From: Taenia hydatigena
Lineage: Eukaryota > Platyhelminthes > Cestoda > Cyclophyllidea > Taeniidae
Direction: 5' to 3'
Assembly (NCBI GenBank): GCA_036345935.2
Contig: JADWOT020000004.1
Coordinates: forward strand, 1,840,775 to 1,904,774
DNA length: 64,000 nt
Positions 38,187-50,894 of this stretch are shown one piece after another. Under the pieces are notes generated by a model. That model worked only from the letters and a program-made list of their open reading frames with translations. It was not told where the DNA came from and did not search any database. The first letter of the stretch is position 1, and each line of letters begins with the position of its first letter. The translations under genes were made by a program, and so were the position numbers.

Positions 38187-38469
38187 GAGCAGAACTTGTG
38201 AGGCGCGAGAAGCATTGCTTATCAGGTTTGGTTGGATGGGCGAATGTGGGAAGAACGGAGCAATGGAGTGTCAGGCAACAGCTCTATTCAAATCAAATAG
38301 AAAAGTCAGTAGGAAAATCTGCCTCGAATCTCCCCAGCTTTCTAGTCCCACACCTCCATGTGCCATTAAAGAGCTTAAATATATCAACGAATTCTCCATA
38401 ATCTTATCGCATGTGCGATAGAATGCATTTCCAAGTGCACACACTCCAAAGGACGGAAATTGGCATGGT

Positions 38470-39605
38470 TCACGAACATGAAGGATCGGGTTTGGAAATG
38501 GGTGGAAAATTATGTCGAATGGAAACGACTGGTAGGGCAAACAAGTCCAAGCAAAGGCGCTTCACCATCTCAATACATGACACCATTCGTGCACTTGTGA
38601 TTCGCCGTCTGGAGGGTTCTTGCACCACATACTCCCATTCCACTTGGCGTCCACTTTTCTCATATTCACACAGGCCTACCACTATCTGACAGGCCAAAAG
38701 TCCGACAAAATGAAGACATGTAAGGGCTATCAGAACAGCCACTACACACAAAGTCGGAGACATGGAATTAGGAGGGATGGGGACCGTCGAATAGGAGAAG
38801 GCGAAAATAAATAACGAATTGCTAAGAGCGAAGAATAAACACAGCTGCTCTGCACAGAGGCACAACCAGGTTGCTCTACGAAAAATTATCAGGCACCACA
38901 ATTGATGCCATTCTACAGATCGTGACCACTAAGTTACCTGCGAAACGAAAAGATGCGTGGATAGGGATGGACACGGCGTAGAAGTGCACAAATGAACAAG
39001 AAAATAACCTCAAGGTTAAATGATGGCCAAGTGGCTTTGGAAGGAGTGGATGAAGAACACATAAGCAAAGCAATAGATTGGAGCGCAATGCGATCAACGA
39101 CTACTTATAATGCACAGATGCTTCTGCAACAAGTAGTTTACTAAGATCTTGCAGAAACCGTAACAACTATGGCTAGGCTCTTCCACACATTGCATAAACT
39201 TACCCTTCCATTGGGTATTGCGAGCATGGGATTCTTAAACTTAGAATGGCACAGCTCACACCTCTTCAGGTGGCGCATGTCAATCCAACGTTGGAGACAA
39301 TATTGGTGCACATGCTTCAAGCTTCCGTCGCACTGACATGGCGCAATTAGTGGTCCGCAAGAATCCTCGTCCGTACCGTGGCAGATTCGGCAAAAAGGCA
39401 ACTCGGGAATAGAAGTGGTGGGAAGAGGTCCAGTTCCACGAGGACTTTCACCTCCACGCACATTGGGTTTGGTTGACACGGAGTAAGTGGTGGATGTACG
39501 AGAAGGAAACTGAAAGGAAGAGTGCGAGATGGTAGAAAAACTGGCACCTGCTGAATCATGGCATCTTCTCCAACGGCCTCGTTCATCCTCCCCTGCGTCG
39601 GCCAT
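38470..39605 (-). CDS. Membrane RING-CH (MARCH-type) E3 ubiquitin ligase, diverged paralogue
   Basis: Exon 1 is 39605-39204 (134 codons, ATG at 39605, MADAGEDERGR...). The donor is a perfect GTAAGT and phase 0. Exon 2 most likely starts at 38844 after ...GCAGAGCAG and ends at a stop at 38470. The intron would be 39203-38845 and the protein about 258 residues. The RING-CH finger lies at residues ~72-119 (CRIC, PCQCDG, VHQYC, RWID, CELC). It ends exactly 15 residues before the splice site, as in the unit A gene, so the intron position is shared. Exon 2 has two hydrophobic spans and then VEWEYVVQEPSRRRI, matching CVTVVREPSDERI of unit A. The finger is intact, so this copy could be functional. 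The acceptor is the least certain part. Confidence 0.75.
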
Positions 39606-39782
39606 CTATGCCATAAAATTACAAGACAACTTCGTTTATTCGCATGTCTGCCTAATATCGCGCATAATTGACTTCATCATTGCATGCATCAATGTGACCT
39701 GACAAACACTCACAGGATCGACAAATTCAGTTCACAAAGCATTTGCTCATCGTAGAACTTGATTCCTTCACCACACGAAGCG

Positions 39783-40067
39783 CTATGTCCTGCTGAATAC
39801 TGCATAGCTCTTCTCACAGCAAAGGAGGAATAATAAGGCAACTCTGTCCACCGTTGCTTCATAGTGCATGAGAAAGTACCAAAGGGTAAGAGTCGGGAGC
39901 AATTGCAAAAGGAACCTCTTGGCAAAGAGAAGTGAAATCATGCCGTCACATGCGGAGAGAATTGGCGCAAGTGGTGCGCAAGCATCACCAAACGAACCTC
40001 GCTCGTGGGCACACGTAGACCTCCATTCTGTAGTGGCACCACACGTCAATGTGAGACGCGACCTCAA
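39783..40067 (-). pseudogene. Membrane-segment exon related to the RING-CH cluster
   Basis: This minus-strand frame contains APLAPILSACDG followed by a hydrophobic stretch (LLQLLPTLTLWYFLMHY). A second copy of the same pattern lies at 44913-45263 (TPLASIWLAYDG... LQLLAAVLQWYFLTHG). In both places the exon sits just upstream, in transcription sense, of a RING-CH exon. It probably belongs to the preceding gene of the tandem series. It has no recognised domain of its own, and it is uncertain whether it is still expressed. Confidence 0.4.
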
Positions 40068-40329
40068 TTACTTTTGAGAGCGTGAATTGTATGGTTGGCT
40101 CAACTTTTATTTATGACTCGAGCTCTTCCACTCATTTATTAGTCTCTTCCCCTTACAATCGCTCTGCATTCATTTTCTGCAATCCGTTCTTGTTGCTACG
40201 TAACTTACTTCACACAACTCTTGCTTCGCTTAGTAATACAAAAACGACTTATCACGTGATGTATCTTTTTAAAGGATTAAAGGCTACAGAATTTTACAAT
40301 CCTAAATATTTTCAATGTTTAGACAAATT

Positions 40330-41830
40330 ACATGAAGGTAGGAAGCGGCTACTGCAAAGGAAATCGCAGCTGAACAAGTCCAAACACCATGAAATCCACA
40401 GAACAAGCCTAACTCCACTGAAAACAGATGTGCTACAAGCAGAAAATTTGCAAGGTATAGCAAGGTTCTAGGATCTGAGCATTTATCGCAAAACATGCAG
40501 GTTTGACATTGTCATTCAATGCGTCAAAAGCATGTCAACGGTTGCTAAGTTTCAAGGAATCAGAATGCGTAAACAATCATTTTCACAAAATTTACCCCGT
40601 TATTCCGCATCCTCACGTCACTCCTCAGGGTGTTTTCCAAATCCTCCAGGTTCTTTAAGATAGTTGTCTTCTAAATGAACAATGACATAGATCGGCAGCG
40701 ATAAAAAGCGTAGCGCGACAAGCATGATGGAAGTGAGAGGAAGCTGCCACAGAAAGAAATTACAGTTGAACAAGTCTAAGTGCCCTGAGATTTGCAGGCA
40801 ATGCCTTTTTCAATGTTGCAGTAAAAACAAACTTGTGGCGAGCAAAATCTGCAAGCTATAGCCAGTTTGGATTTAAGCATTTATCACAAAATGCGCCAGT
40901 TTGCCAGTGGCATGTAATGAAGCGAAATCGTGTCGGTGACTATTAACTTTAAAGAGCTTGCATGCATGAATAGTTGCTTTAAAAATCTTACCTTATTATT
41001 CACATTGCCAGCACTCCTGAGGGTGTTTTCCAGATTACTCAAATTTTCCAGAATTCTCCCCGTCTAAATAAATATTGTCAGCGATTGACTGCTACTAATA
41101 AATGCAGTTCAGCAAGCATGATAAAAGAGGAGAGCAGTCCTTACGCAATAAACTATAACTAAACAAGTGCAAGCAACCTAAATGCTGCAGAAAATGTCCT
41201 ATTTAGCACTTTAGTAAAGGACAAACCTTCTACGAGTAAAAGCCTGTAAAATATAACCAGACCTGTATTTGAGTAGTTATCGCCGGACATGTAAGTATGA
41301 TATTAGCGTTCAATGACAGCTAAGCTTTTACAGGCCGTGGAGCATGCCCGATCATCTTAAGAACTACATCCGGTTATTTTCTATTTGGACACCATTCTGA
41401 GTGCCGTTTTCCGAATTATCCAAATCTTTGCAAATGCTCGACATCCCAATAGGCATTTGTAACGATGAGAAGCTATAAGTGAAGGCAGCTATTGTAAAAT
41501 AAACTGCAGCTAAACAAGTGCCAATACTCGGGAATCTGCAGAACATGTCTGGTCCAGTGCATCAATGGGAATATTACCGCTAGCATAATACCTACCACTT
41601 ATAGCTGGGTTCAGTTTTGAATACTTGTTTCAAAATGCTTAGGCTTAAATTCTTACTTTTTGGAACAATAGCATGTCGACGACTACTAAATTTCAAGAGA
41701 CATACTTGCATGAATAATAAGCCAAATAAATTTACCTCACTGATTCCACCGCCAACATCATTCCTGAGCATGGTTTCCAGATCACCCAAATTTGCTAAGA
41801 TGTTTAACATTTTATTCTGCTCCATCATTT
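40330..41830 (-). repeat. Four-unit tandem repeat, ~380-390 bp per unit
   Basis: Equivalent points recur at about 40670, 41063, 41440 and 41816, that is, at spacings of 393, ~377 and ~376 bp. Each unit has a GCTGC/ACAAGTGC-type block, a CATTTATC-CAAAA block, a splice-donor-like TTTACC or CTTACC, and a short conserved exon-like segment read on the minus strand. Units are clearly diverged from each other, so the array is not recent. Confidence 0.75.
40596..41816 (-). other. Repeated small exons within the tandem array (membrane protein, unknown)
   Basis: Three units have a short exon with both splice sites: 41816-41736 (81 nt), 41063-40992 (72 nt) and 40670-40596 (75 nt). All lengths are multiples of three and read ILANLGDLETMLRNDV, ILENLSNLENTLRSAG and ILKNLEDLENTLRSDV. 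The heptad-like spacing suggests an amphipathic helix. Donors are GTAAAT, GTAAGA and GTAAAT, and two of the acceptors are ATTTAG. The third unit (~41440-41370) keeps the frame (ICKDLDNSENGTQNGV) but not the donor. A hydrophobic stretch precedes each (for example TCSAAISFAVAASYL), with stops in two units. The pattern resembles the symmetric exons of micro-exon genes. No family was recognised. Confidence 0.5.
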
Positions 41831-42299
41831 ACGATGTTCGCCTGTACCTAAAAGCCACTCTAAACTGCTAACAACCGCGTCAAACCTGTGATTACGAATG
41901 GTGAACGCGAACTCGGATGCACAGATATTTACATCAATTGGTTCAGTCAAACAAACCTGTAGTCGTACTTGACAACTTCGTTTCATAATGGAACTGAGTA
42001 AAATGATGTACCATGCCAAAAGACAGCCTTGAGCAATATGCTCCGAATTAAGCTTGATCAATGCATATTGTGAGCTGCCTTTGGGTAGTACGATGAAAAT
42101 CCCAAACGCAAAAGTAATTTTCGAATTTACAGATCTCTGTACTCACGACGGCACAAGATATTGTTTCTGTTGACATCAGTCTATTCGACAACTTGTGGGT
42201 GCGGGGGTTGGATGACTGGTCACGGAGAGCACCGCAGAAGATTGGCAGTTGAATGTCCCCTCTCTTCCCTCACCAAACCACATCAACATTTTCACATTT

Positions 42300-42806
42300 A
42301 GGAGGCTTAGACGCAACAACACCCGCCACTGTGCCACCTTCAGCCATGGTAATGTGGACAAGAAAGACAAAATGACGTTGCTTGAGTAATGGTGATATAT
42401 TATGGAATAACTTCTCCATCAACACACGCTAAAAAGCATGATCCTCGAATGTGTCGAGAAAGGATCAACTTTCGACTGAAGCATGAGAAGCGAAATGTAG
42501 ATGAGTGGCATGAAGGAGGGTGATGAGCAGTCACCTGCGCTTTCATTGCAGCCCCCTGGTTGCCTTCGTTCTTCCTCGTCTACCTCAGTCGACTATCATG
42601 CAATCAAAGGTAATCACATGAGGTTCATGCCAGTCCCGGTAATTTAGAAAACTCGTTTGCACCCAGCGTTGCAATCTCAGACGGGCAGAAAGTGGCCAGT
42701 TGTCCAACATCTTACGCCCTAATCCACACAAATGTGCGTCAAAGCATTTCTTCGCCGAAGAACTTCCACCATCTATCCATCCTGAGTAGACCAAACCAGT
42801 CATCAC
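42300..42806 (-). pseudogene. RING-CH N-terminal remnant
   Basis: On the minus strand around 42590-42540 the sequence reads VDEEERRQPGG, matching the acidic/Arg start of other cluster members (EEEGEERRQSRG at 46090). A worn Ser/Pro stretch follows. No RING finger could be read. 42680-42730 also matches 44867-44900, so this is part of a duplicated block shared with the next pseudogene. Confidence 0.4.
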
Positions 42807-43407
42807 AACATCGCATCACCCATGCGACGAAAGGCTATTCCACGAATGCACTACTGTGTGGGCAAAGGTCACAGAGAAACGGTCGCAAGCAATGCAGCAT
42901 GTCAAAAGTAAGCCAGATTAAGACAACCCCATGAGAGTGCCGCGTGCCCACCCCTTAGCGAGCCACAAGTGCGGCCCTTCCAGTTGTCGTAACGTCCATG
43001 CGGCAACACTTAAACACACCAGAAGTAAAGACCAACTTAGACCCCTGTTTCCTACATGGTTCAGCTTTGATTTTGCGGATTCAACCACCTCCCACCTCCC
43101 CGTCCCCGAGACCTACCTGTGATAACAACTAAACCACCCCTGTAGGAAAGAGTTCAAACCCCCTTTCTAAAATTACACAAAACGTGGAACCACGGACAGA
43201 CAAGAAGCACTACAAGTGAATCACGACTTCACTAGGCCTCCAATCATTCATTTAATCTAGCAACCAAGACAATGCGTCGACATTCATCAGCCTCTTCCTC
43301 TCCCTCACATCGCATCACTCGCTACCCATCGAGTTGAGACAGCATCACCAACTCTGCGGGCCCTAAAGTGACACTTCTGTTCAATCGCCCTCGATTGTAC
43401 ACCACTC

Positions 43408-44777
43408 TTACACTTCCATTTCACGTAGCAATGTCATTCGTCCGTCGACTATAGCACTCAGCCGTGTAGGCCATTTCCACGCCGTAGCCGTCAATACTCC
43501 ATACAGTGCACAACGCACTTCCCGCCAGCGTTGATCGCACTCCCTTGCATGCCAACACGCAGCAAGAAATGCACTCACCATTAGGCATGGCATAGGTAGA
43601 CGCATACTGGTCCAAAGTAAAGGTAAAGAAATGCTGCACAGATGAAAAGCGCTCAACTCATAGCTCAAGGCATCAGATGATGCTCCGTAGGAAGAAGCCC
43701 CCTCAAACCCTGCAGCTCCCTAACCTTACATATTGGTATGCAATCAGAGGATCAGAACACATTTACAACATATTTCATAATTATGCCTTTGCAATTGCCA
43801 AGTTCTCAAGCCTGCGCACGCTCAGAAAGAGAAAAAGATCACTTGGATCACAGAAGGGTAACATGTAGCATTGGTACTGTCGTGGAAGAGCAAACAAAGT
43901 AGACCGGAAATGATCGGCACCAATAGACATCCTTTAGAAAACGTCGCATCCTCATCCTCTCTTTCCTCCCACTCTTACGTCATCGAAGCGATGGTGCCCC
44001 ACTCACAAACTATGCAACAATTTCGAAATAAGAAAATGGCAAGAATGCACCACCTAAACGAATAATTTGTAACAATCAACTCACCTCTGGTAAAACAATT
44101 GGAAGATGCGAAACGGAATAGCAGGATCAATTGACAGACAAGTCAAGCATTGATGGATAACGAATGAGTAACCAGAAATGGATGCATTGAAGAAAAATAC
44201 ACAAATGGAAGGACGGATGAAATGAAGCACCGTTGACTTCCAACAACAATAGAGAGCGAATAAATGCATTCCGAATCCACGCAACCAGCCACAACGCACA
44301 TTGGACACACCGTTCTGCGAGCATTTTCTTCCGATGCATAGTTACTCCAATGTGGCCGATGTTCCTCCTCCCTTTTCACAGCCTCGCATCTCACACTTCC
44401 CACACTGGCCCATTTCAATCCAACATCCAATACACTTCCCACGGGCATAGTTTGTACTTCCGCAGGACGAATGGCACGCAATCAATCCTCCACAGGAATC
44501 CACATCCACATCATTCGAAGATTCACACCGGAATCGCCGCACATTCGACGAGAGCAGAAACCATAACCCTTGAGCATTCCCAATCCAATGAGGCGGTAGG
44601 TAGGGAGACACAAATGTGGTAAGTGCAGGACGGAGGCGTCTTCCACGCCACATCACCTGCAGCGAAACGTCGAATGAATGAGGAAATGAAGGAAGGTGGT
44701 GAATTGACCTCCTCTCGTCCCCTTTTCTCCGCGTCACCACCGTTCTTCCTCTTCAACACTAAACTTGCAAAATACAT
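43408..44777 (-). pseudogene. Decayed RING-CH gene (finger lost zinc ligands)
   Basis: The 5' part (44777-44650) has a GREEVNSPPSFISS-type N-terminus. A frameshift leads into FRCESSNDVDVDSCGGLIAC, then GSTNYARGKCIGCWIEMGQ and CEMRGC, which align with the finger of the intact copies. The first CxxC is damaged, PCxC has become ACHSSC, and the zinc-binding His has become Arg. No donor follows at the expected place. A probable exon 2 at 43668-43408 ends IVDGRMTLLREMEV, resembling PSDERIAMLRREQ of unit A. Confidence 0.6.
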
Positions 44778-44912
44778 TCAATCAACCATCACAACTCAGT
44801 GATCCACATTACCCATCATTCCACATTCAAATCATTCAACGCATTCCAACTCAAAACGATGCAAATTCTGACAAGCAGAAAGTCCACCGTCGTCCAATAT
44901 CTTGCGTCCGGG

Positions 44913-46090
44913 TTAACACCTCCAGCATCGAATACTCCAAGTCCGCAAAGCATTCACCCCTCTTACCAATTTATCCAAATATCTACTACACTGGATTTGG
45001 TTTACGCCGAAAAAAACAAAATCGGTTGCCAGAGCAACAGGAAAATGGTAAGATAAACCACCCGCCAACATACAACCATGCGTGAGGAAATACCACTGCA
45101 AAACAGCCGCGAGTAATTGCAAACGAAACATTCCGTCGAAAATGCACATGCATTTGCCGTCATATGCCAACCAAATTGACGCGAGCGGTGTCAATACACC
45201 GGTTTGCAATGCCCCTTCATATGCACGTCCGCTTGCCCATTCAACGCGATCAAAAAATACCAATCTGGGGCGAGACAGTTAAGGGGCACATCGAAACACT
45301 CCCTCTTATCTGCTTGACTTCTGTCGCGCCGAATGGCTCACACAGATACTGAGTTCCAAGCATGCACGCAGTTACTTCCAACTAGTGAATGGAGCATTCG
45401 ACTCCCAGCCACAGATCAGCCATCACAACAAATGACAACATAGCATTAGGCTTCAATTAAGGATAATTCACTCACCTCCTTGTTTGCATCACATCATCGC
45501 AAACTGGCGTAATCATGAGATTGAGAAGACGATCAGGAACATGGAAAGTGCTCCAAGCTCAGAAGAACAGGAAAGCGATTGTCGCCTGAAATGTTGCACA
45601 TTGATGCGCATTAACTGGTCCGACTACTCCAAGTGCACAAAGCAATGGCCTTCCGTTGAACATCAGTTCACTGCACCAAACATTGCGTGACGCCGAGTAC
45701 CGCAAATTTCGTGTCACAGCAACACGACTGACTGTTTCCAATCCAACAAACATATTTTGCACTCTTGTCACACAGACACGGCATAACCAATCGTCTACAA
45801 TGGCCCAACTGCCTGTCATTCACAGAGCAATTTGATTTGCATTAAAAATGACGAAGACAAAGGCAGTAACTAATAATGGCGATCGGAAATGCCTCACTGG
45901 AATTGGTCCCATGCGGCATTAGGTAAAGAGGAACAAAGGAAAGGGTAAAAGTGTAGGGTAAACATGAGTGCAACCTTTCTTCGTTTGCAACAAAACGTCC
46001 AATAGGAAAACGAATGGAGGTGGAGAGTCCACCACCTACAGTTCTGTTGTTGCCTCGTGATTGTCTTCGTTCCTCCCCCTCCTCCTCCAC
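44913..46090 (-). pseudogene. Decayed RING-CH gene, most degraded copy
   Basis: The N-terminal part (46090-45842) reads EEEGEERRQSRGNNRTVGGG and aligns with the acidic start and Ser/Pro region of unit A. At about 45800-45730 another frame reads HCRRLVMPCLCDKSAKYVCW, equivalent to the CGRLIAPCLCDGSTKYV part of the finger. The first CxxC and the last CELC are missing. The membrane-type exon at 45263-44913 lies downstream. Frames change between these pieces, so no full protein is possible. Confidence 0.6.
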
Positions 46091-46244
46091 GTCAGACGTT
46101 CGCTAAAAGGAAATATCGTGGTATTCAGCGAACACCACTGCAAAAAACTAGCAAGCCTCAATCACTTCCGAAACACTAACTACAAAGTGCCGCAAGGAAT
46201 CTGCCTTTCAGAGATCCAACATGTATCAAGTTGCAAGGCGAATG

Positions 46245-46545
46245 GTACGTTCTTTTGTAGTGGCAAGAGGGAATAGCTCATATAAACCTTGCATGTCTAT
46301 AAAGTGTTCATCTCGTCGATAACACCACATGTAGAGCAGACCACCTTGTTATATTCGCAATTGTGGTCTGTAACACCCTCAGAGTCACCTAAATCCTCAA
46401 CGCGAAAATTAATGGCCATAAAACCTCACAGCAAACGCTCACAAAAAGGGCATCCACAGCCTAAAACCCCAAATACAACACAATTAGTGGACCTCAACGA
46501 ACCGACAGAGATCCAGATGAGGCAAGCGAAACAGCACACTTAAAC
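46245..46545 (+). repeat. Copy of the right edge of unit A, just upstream of unit B
   Basis: 46263-46545 matches 33622-33905 in the same orientation with roughly 10% differences. It lies immediately before unit B begins, as the end of a preceding tandem unit would. Confidence 0.8.
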
Positions 46546-47651
46546 AAACTTTTGGAAAATAAAACCTTAACTAAAAAGTAAATTTAAGGCTATTAGAAAA
46601 CACAGTCAAATTTTGTTGCAGCCTTTGAATTTTAAAAACAAATAGAAAACTAGATTATGTGATTTATTTCTGATCTGTCATTAGATTCCTCACGACGGTA
46701 GAAGGGGCTGGTTTAACTGTTCCCTTCTCCGAACATAAATATTTCGAACTCACAGGACTCGTGTATTCATGCTTTACCATGTGCACCACCTTAAATGTAG
46801 TTGTTCAAATTCGCCAATTGTAGCCTGCGACACTTGTCAACCCAAGAATCAAACCAAGTCAGTGAAAGCAAGAGGCGGAAAAGAGAACATTATATTAAAC
46901 ACGTATAATTGAGTGCAGCAGACTTGTCTGATGACAACAATTCAACTGAACATAGTCTTTGCGACGCTGCCAGTCCTAGAGCTGAAATGATGCTACAAGA
47001 ATGTAAACAGGGTTTGGAAATGTCCATAAAGACGAGGGTATATGGAACGAATCTGTGTTCGTAAAATAATGTGGTGTGAGTCAGGAGGCAGGAGCTCCTA
47101 GTGAGCTCTCTCTTTTTTTGCTTCACACGTACCAATCATCGCTAATTGCAACTGCAAGAGGTACAGCAACCCCCACACCATTGTTGGTGGCTAAATACAC
47201 ATGATTTAACGAATGCCGCTGCGCTTGTCAAAGGTTCACATTGGTGCCAGTGACACCAACAGTGATAATCTCCCGCCAGTCAAAAGGCATTTAGGCACCG
47301 CGGTAAAGTCGTGGTCGTGGGGTGCCTGATATCAATTCAAATGACACAGATCTATCGCCACACCATTTCCTAACACAAACTTCCTTCTCTACCCTCTCCA
47401 CGATGTAAGCTTGAATAACATTATGCACTATTTTGACATAGTGAGGAGGAATTGAGGATACTGTCCTCCAAGCGTCAAACTGGAAGTAGAAGGCTTACGT
47501 TTAGCTTAGCGTTGGATTTATGTGTGAGGAGGCTGCATTCAACTACTTCGACGGTCTCCTTTGTGACTGCAAATGACATCAAAATAATCCGAAAGTGGAC
47601 TCCTAGCTAGTTCCTAAAGCAGCTTTGAGGGACAGAGGAGGGGTAGGAACT

Positions 47652-48059
47652 TCACGTACACATTTTGAAAATGCCCTTCTTAGCCAAAACGCGTTGATTG
47701 TGGCGGTCGATTTCATCCAACATCACTTTTTGTTTAGAATGCTGGTGTGCATTAGTGCCGGAAGAGGAGGCACTCAATCGTGAAACGGAGGTTTGGGCAG
47801 ATGTGGTTGAGGAAGCTGCTGACACGGGTGCAGCCTTAACTGCTGTGCTCGACTGCACCCGGGGTCGGTCCACTTGGACAGCAAAAGAGGCAGTGAAGGA
47901 GGCTGCAAGAGCAGAACTCGTTTGATTACCTAAATGTAGCACGAATTCCGTAAGTCGCACAGCAATGTGAGCTGTGAGGAATTCAGTCGGTGATTGCAAC
48001 ATGCATGAAGATTCGCAACACACAACTGATGGAGCACAGTCTGAGCACAGTGCACACAA
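47652..48059 (-). CDS. Conserved exon-like ORF (unit B copy), unknown protein
   Basis: Counterpart of the ORF ending at 24896. The frame stays open for 135 codons and shares the stop and the C-terminal helix (VMLDEIDRHNQRVLAKKG). It contains 21 extra nucleotides that add seven residues in the Ser/Thr-rich part without breaking the frame. The probable exon start is the acceptor-like CTACATTTAG just before GNQTSSAL. No family was recognised. Confidence 0.4.
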   Translation of the reverse strand: MCALCSDCAPSVVCCESSCMLQSPTEFLTAHIAVRLTEFVLHLGNQTSSALAASFTASFAVQVDRPRVQSSTAVKAAPVSAASSTTSAQTSVSRLSASSSGTNAHQHSKQKVMLDEIDRHNQRVLAKKGIFKMCT

Positions 48060-48060
48060 A

Positions 48061-50894
48061 CACGAATCTTGGTTCTGTTCGATCTAGTCTAACCTCAGTA
48101 AACTATCCCTTACAAAAGAGGTGTGGCAAAGCGAGTGCAAAGACATAGACGGAAGGTGAGAACGAAAAGGCGTAACTTATGCCTTTTGTGGTGGTGCCGC
48201 TCCTTCACCACCTTCGAAAATCTCAGTGTGAGGGGATTGTCTGTGTGGACCACCCTCCATTCGCCATCACCCTGATGCTGCTGACCGTCGCCTTTGGTCG
48301 AGGCGGAACCAGAAGTTGCTGATGAAATTGGAGGCATTGACGACCGATTGGTATTCGGCTTCATACTTTCTTTTGCGAATGACTGACTAGATATGGAGAT
48401 GGGATGATGGCAGTTTAGACGCCATTGGACTGTATTGATATGCGCTCATGCAATGCTTTTGATTGGACGATCGGTGACTGTGAATTAGAAGTCAAATGAG
48501 GTCACGTTGACATTTAGACGTCGAGATGACTGCTCAGTCTTATCACATTGACCTGTCTTTGCGTAGTGTAACTTGCATGCACCAGCTCGACACAGGCTGA
48601 GTTGAGTCGACTGCTGAAGCCTCCACATAGCCATCCCACTTGTACTTCTTGTGCTCTTATTTTGTTAGCAAGCAAGAGGGGAGAGTGAGGCTTCTGCCAA
48701 CTATGGTGGATTTACTTCAACTCTTTAAGTCTGCTGACACTTGACTGAGACGTTGCATCAATTGGCAACTGTCAAAACATAGAGCATGCGCATGACTGCA
48801 AAGCATCGTCTCGAACCACACAGAGTGTGCTGAGCAGAAAGTAGTGTAGAGGGGACGCACTAGTTGTGATGTTAGTTTGAAGGTGTAAAGGAGCAGTTTG
48901 GGTTGTGACGATGTTCCTTACGGAGCAAGGGAAAACTGGTTTAGACGTGGTGCCTCAGAGATTGCAGAGAATAGAGAGGTGGGAAGGAGAGGGAGGAAAG
49001 TGGTGACGGTGTGAGAATGAATTTGGATTAGTTTAGCGAGAAGCACGCAGTTTGAAGGAGCAGTGTGCGTCGACGCGTGTGGGTGACGGTCGCGTCCACT
49101 CAGACACCAAAGTGGCCCAATCTGTACGTCAGTAAATACTGTGGTCTACGCAGTAACGTTTTCTCATTAAACTGCCATAAAGCACACCCTTATTCACGTC
49201 TTTATGGCAAATGTGCCATTAACTAAATGCCTGCATCTCATGTGTCACTTATTTGGACGCGTCCAAATCCTAATCGCAGATGGCAAACGGCTTGCCGTGA
49301 CACCAGCAGTAAGAAATGCGTGTGAGGTGATTGAACACTTTGCATGGGAATGTCTGCATTACGTGAATTGTGGCTTGATGCTAATCATGGCTTAGACAAC
49401 CACATGGGGAGGCAAATTATCAAGCCTTATAAAAGAAGTAAGCTTGTCATCCTACTTTACACGCACAAATAAGTGTGATTTCCTCAAACCCACTCCCAGC
49501 ATCACGACTGCATGCACACTGATTAGTGAGTGGATGATTGCTGCTCCTCCTTTTCGTCCTCCGCCAACCCCAACTTCACTTGGCTTCGGGCTGTTAGCAT
49601 TGATGTATGTCTGCCTTAATATCTGCCATAACGCACCAACCACCCACAGATGGTAGCCGAGAACACAATGTTGAGGCGGGTTTAGCGGCTGGAGGAAGTG
49701 ATATGCCGCTTTATGTACTTGCGGTCAAGAGCATTTGTAAGAGGTGACGTACGTAGCACACTTATTGGCGATTCAAGCTCTTCCGCTTGAAAGTGTTCCA
49801 CACATCGTTTCATGTTAAATGCTTTCCATTTGTCCAAAAGTCCTTTCGTGAATGGGAATGTCCAACAGATCGCTGTACCTGTTGATGCGTATTTAGGCAT
49901 CTGGATGGTGGATTTCAACCACACCTTCATGGGTTCGGAGAGGAAAGTGGTTTGGAGCCAACTCGCCCCGAGGCAGTGTGCGGCTGGGATAATAAAGACA
50001 AATGTTGCAACTGTTTTCAGCGATTCGTGCGGTCGTGTTTGCAATCATTGTACTTATGTGAAGAAACCAGTGTGCGTTTGCCATTCCTTCCAAGCAGCGC
50101 AGCAACGTGCTTTGCAATGTCATTTCGTCTCAAATAGCGACCATTAGCAACAACTGCCCAATGGATACAAAACAACTGCATTTCCTTTTCTATATGAAAC
50201 AGAAATTATTGCACCCAGTAAACCATTTTATACGCATGATTTGTACCCTAAATAATGCATTTTGTCAAAGTGGGAGGAGATACAAGTGTGCAAAGGATTG
50301 GAAGATGAACGGCTCCACCTTCCACTTTAAATGCAGCAAACAACTCTCACTCCCACTCAAATCCACTTCAAAGTCTGCCTAAGAAGTAGTCATAAACCGA
50401 CGTTGATGAAGTTTGTTGACTTAGTTAAATTAATGCAAATCCTATTTACATAATCAATTACTCCTTCAGTAGCTATTCAGGTGCTTGGTCAGCAAATGGC
50501 CTACGATTTTGCTAACCTTTGCCATTCACTCTCGGATCACACACCTCTTGGCCAATCAAATGCATCAATATTAGCTAACACGGCCATGTTTACCCCCACG
50601 ATGAAACTATTACAAGTTTGCGTAACAAATTTAGTCGGAAACGCTTTGGCTATTATCTTACAAAGTCCACGATTGACACGAAAGTGCCATCGAATGGGAC
50701 GGCACAGAAAGAATTATGTGCAAACCCGTGAGACCGCTCCCGAAGCCACATCAGACGATGCAAATGAAATGGCCTTCTATCCTCGGGCACGATTATTAAT
50801 AAGAGTTTGTTTTAACACCAAAGTTGACTAACAAGCATAATCCACACCTCGGATTCAGTTACTCGGACGGACCCTCACTGGGGTGGCATTGATC
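48061..50894. other. Unit-B-specific sequence; two unassigned ORFs
   Basis: No repeat partner was found in the window. Two plus-strand frames are notable. 49812-50147 (111 codons, true ATG) has a Cys-rich end, CGRVCNHCTYVKKPVCVCH. The other, 50496-50831 (first ATG at 50496, 111 codons), follows a pyrimidine-rich stretch ending TTCAG. Neither has a recognised domain. 48110-48364 on the minus strand is also open but featureless. Confidence 0.4.

Larger units (their letters stand above)
33906..38469. other. Start of the diverged middle segment; no gene recognised
   Basis: 34080-34300 is a diverged copy of 22385-22625, the left edge of unit A. The rest shows short ORFs, simple repeats and one local duplication. 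I saw no domain. An RRKG/EGRKE-rich minus-strand frame near 37.8-38.1 kb is only the translation of a pyrimidine microsatellite. Confidence 0.5.

Noticed and set aside
40082..40471. 129-codon plus-strand ORF
   Set aside because: Overlaps the minus-strand tandem-exon region, has no domain, and starts without ATG evidence of conservation.
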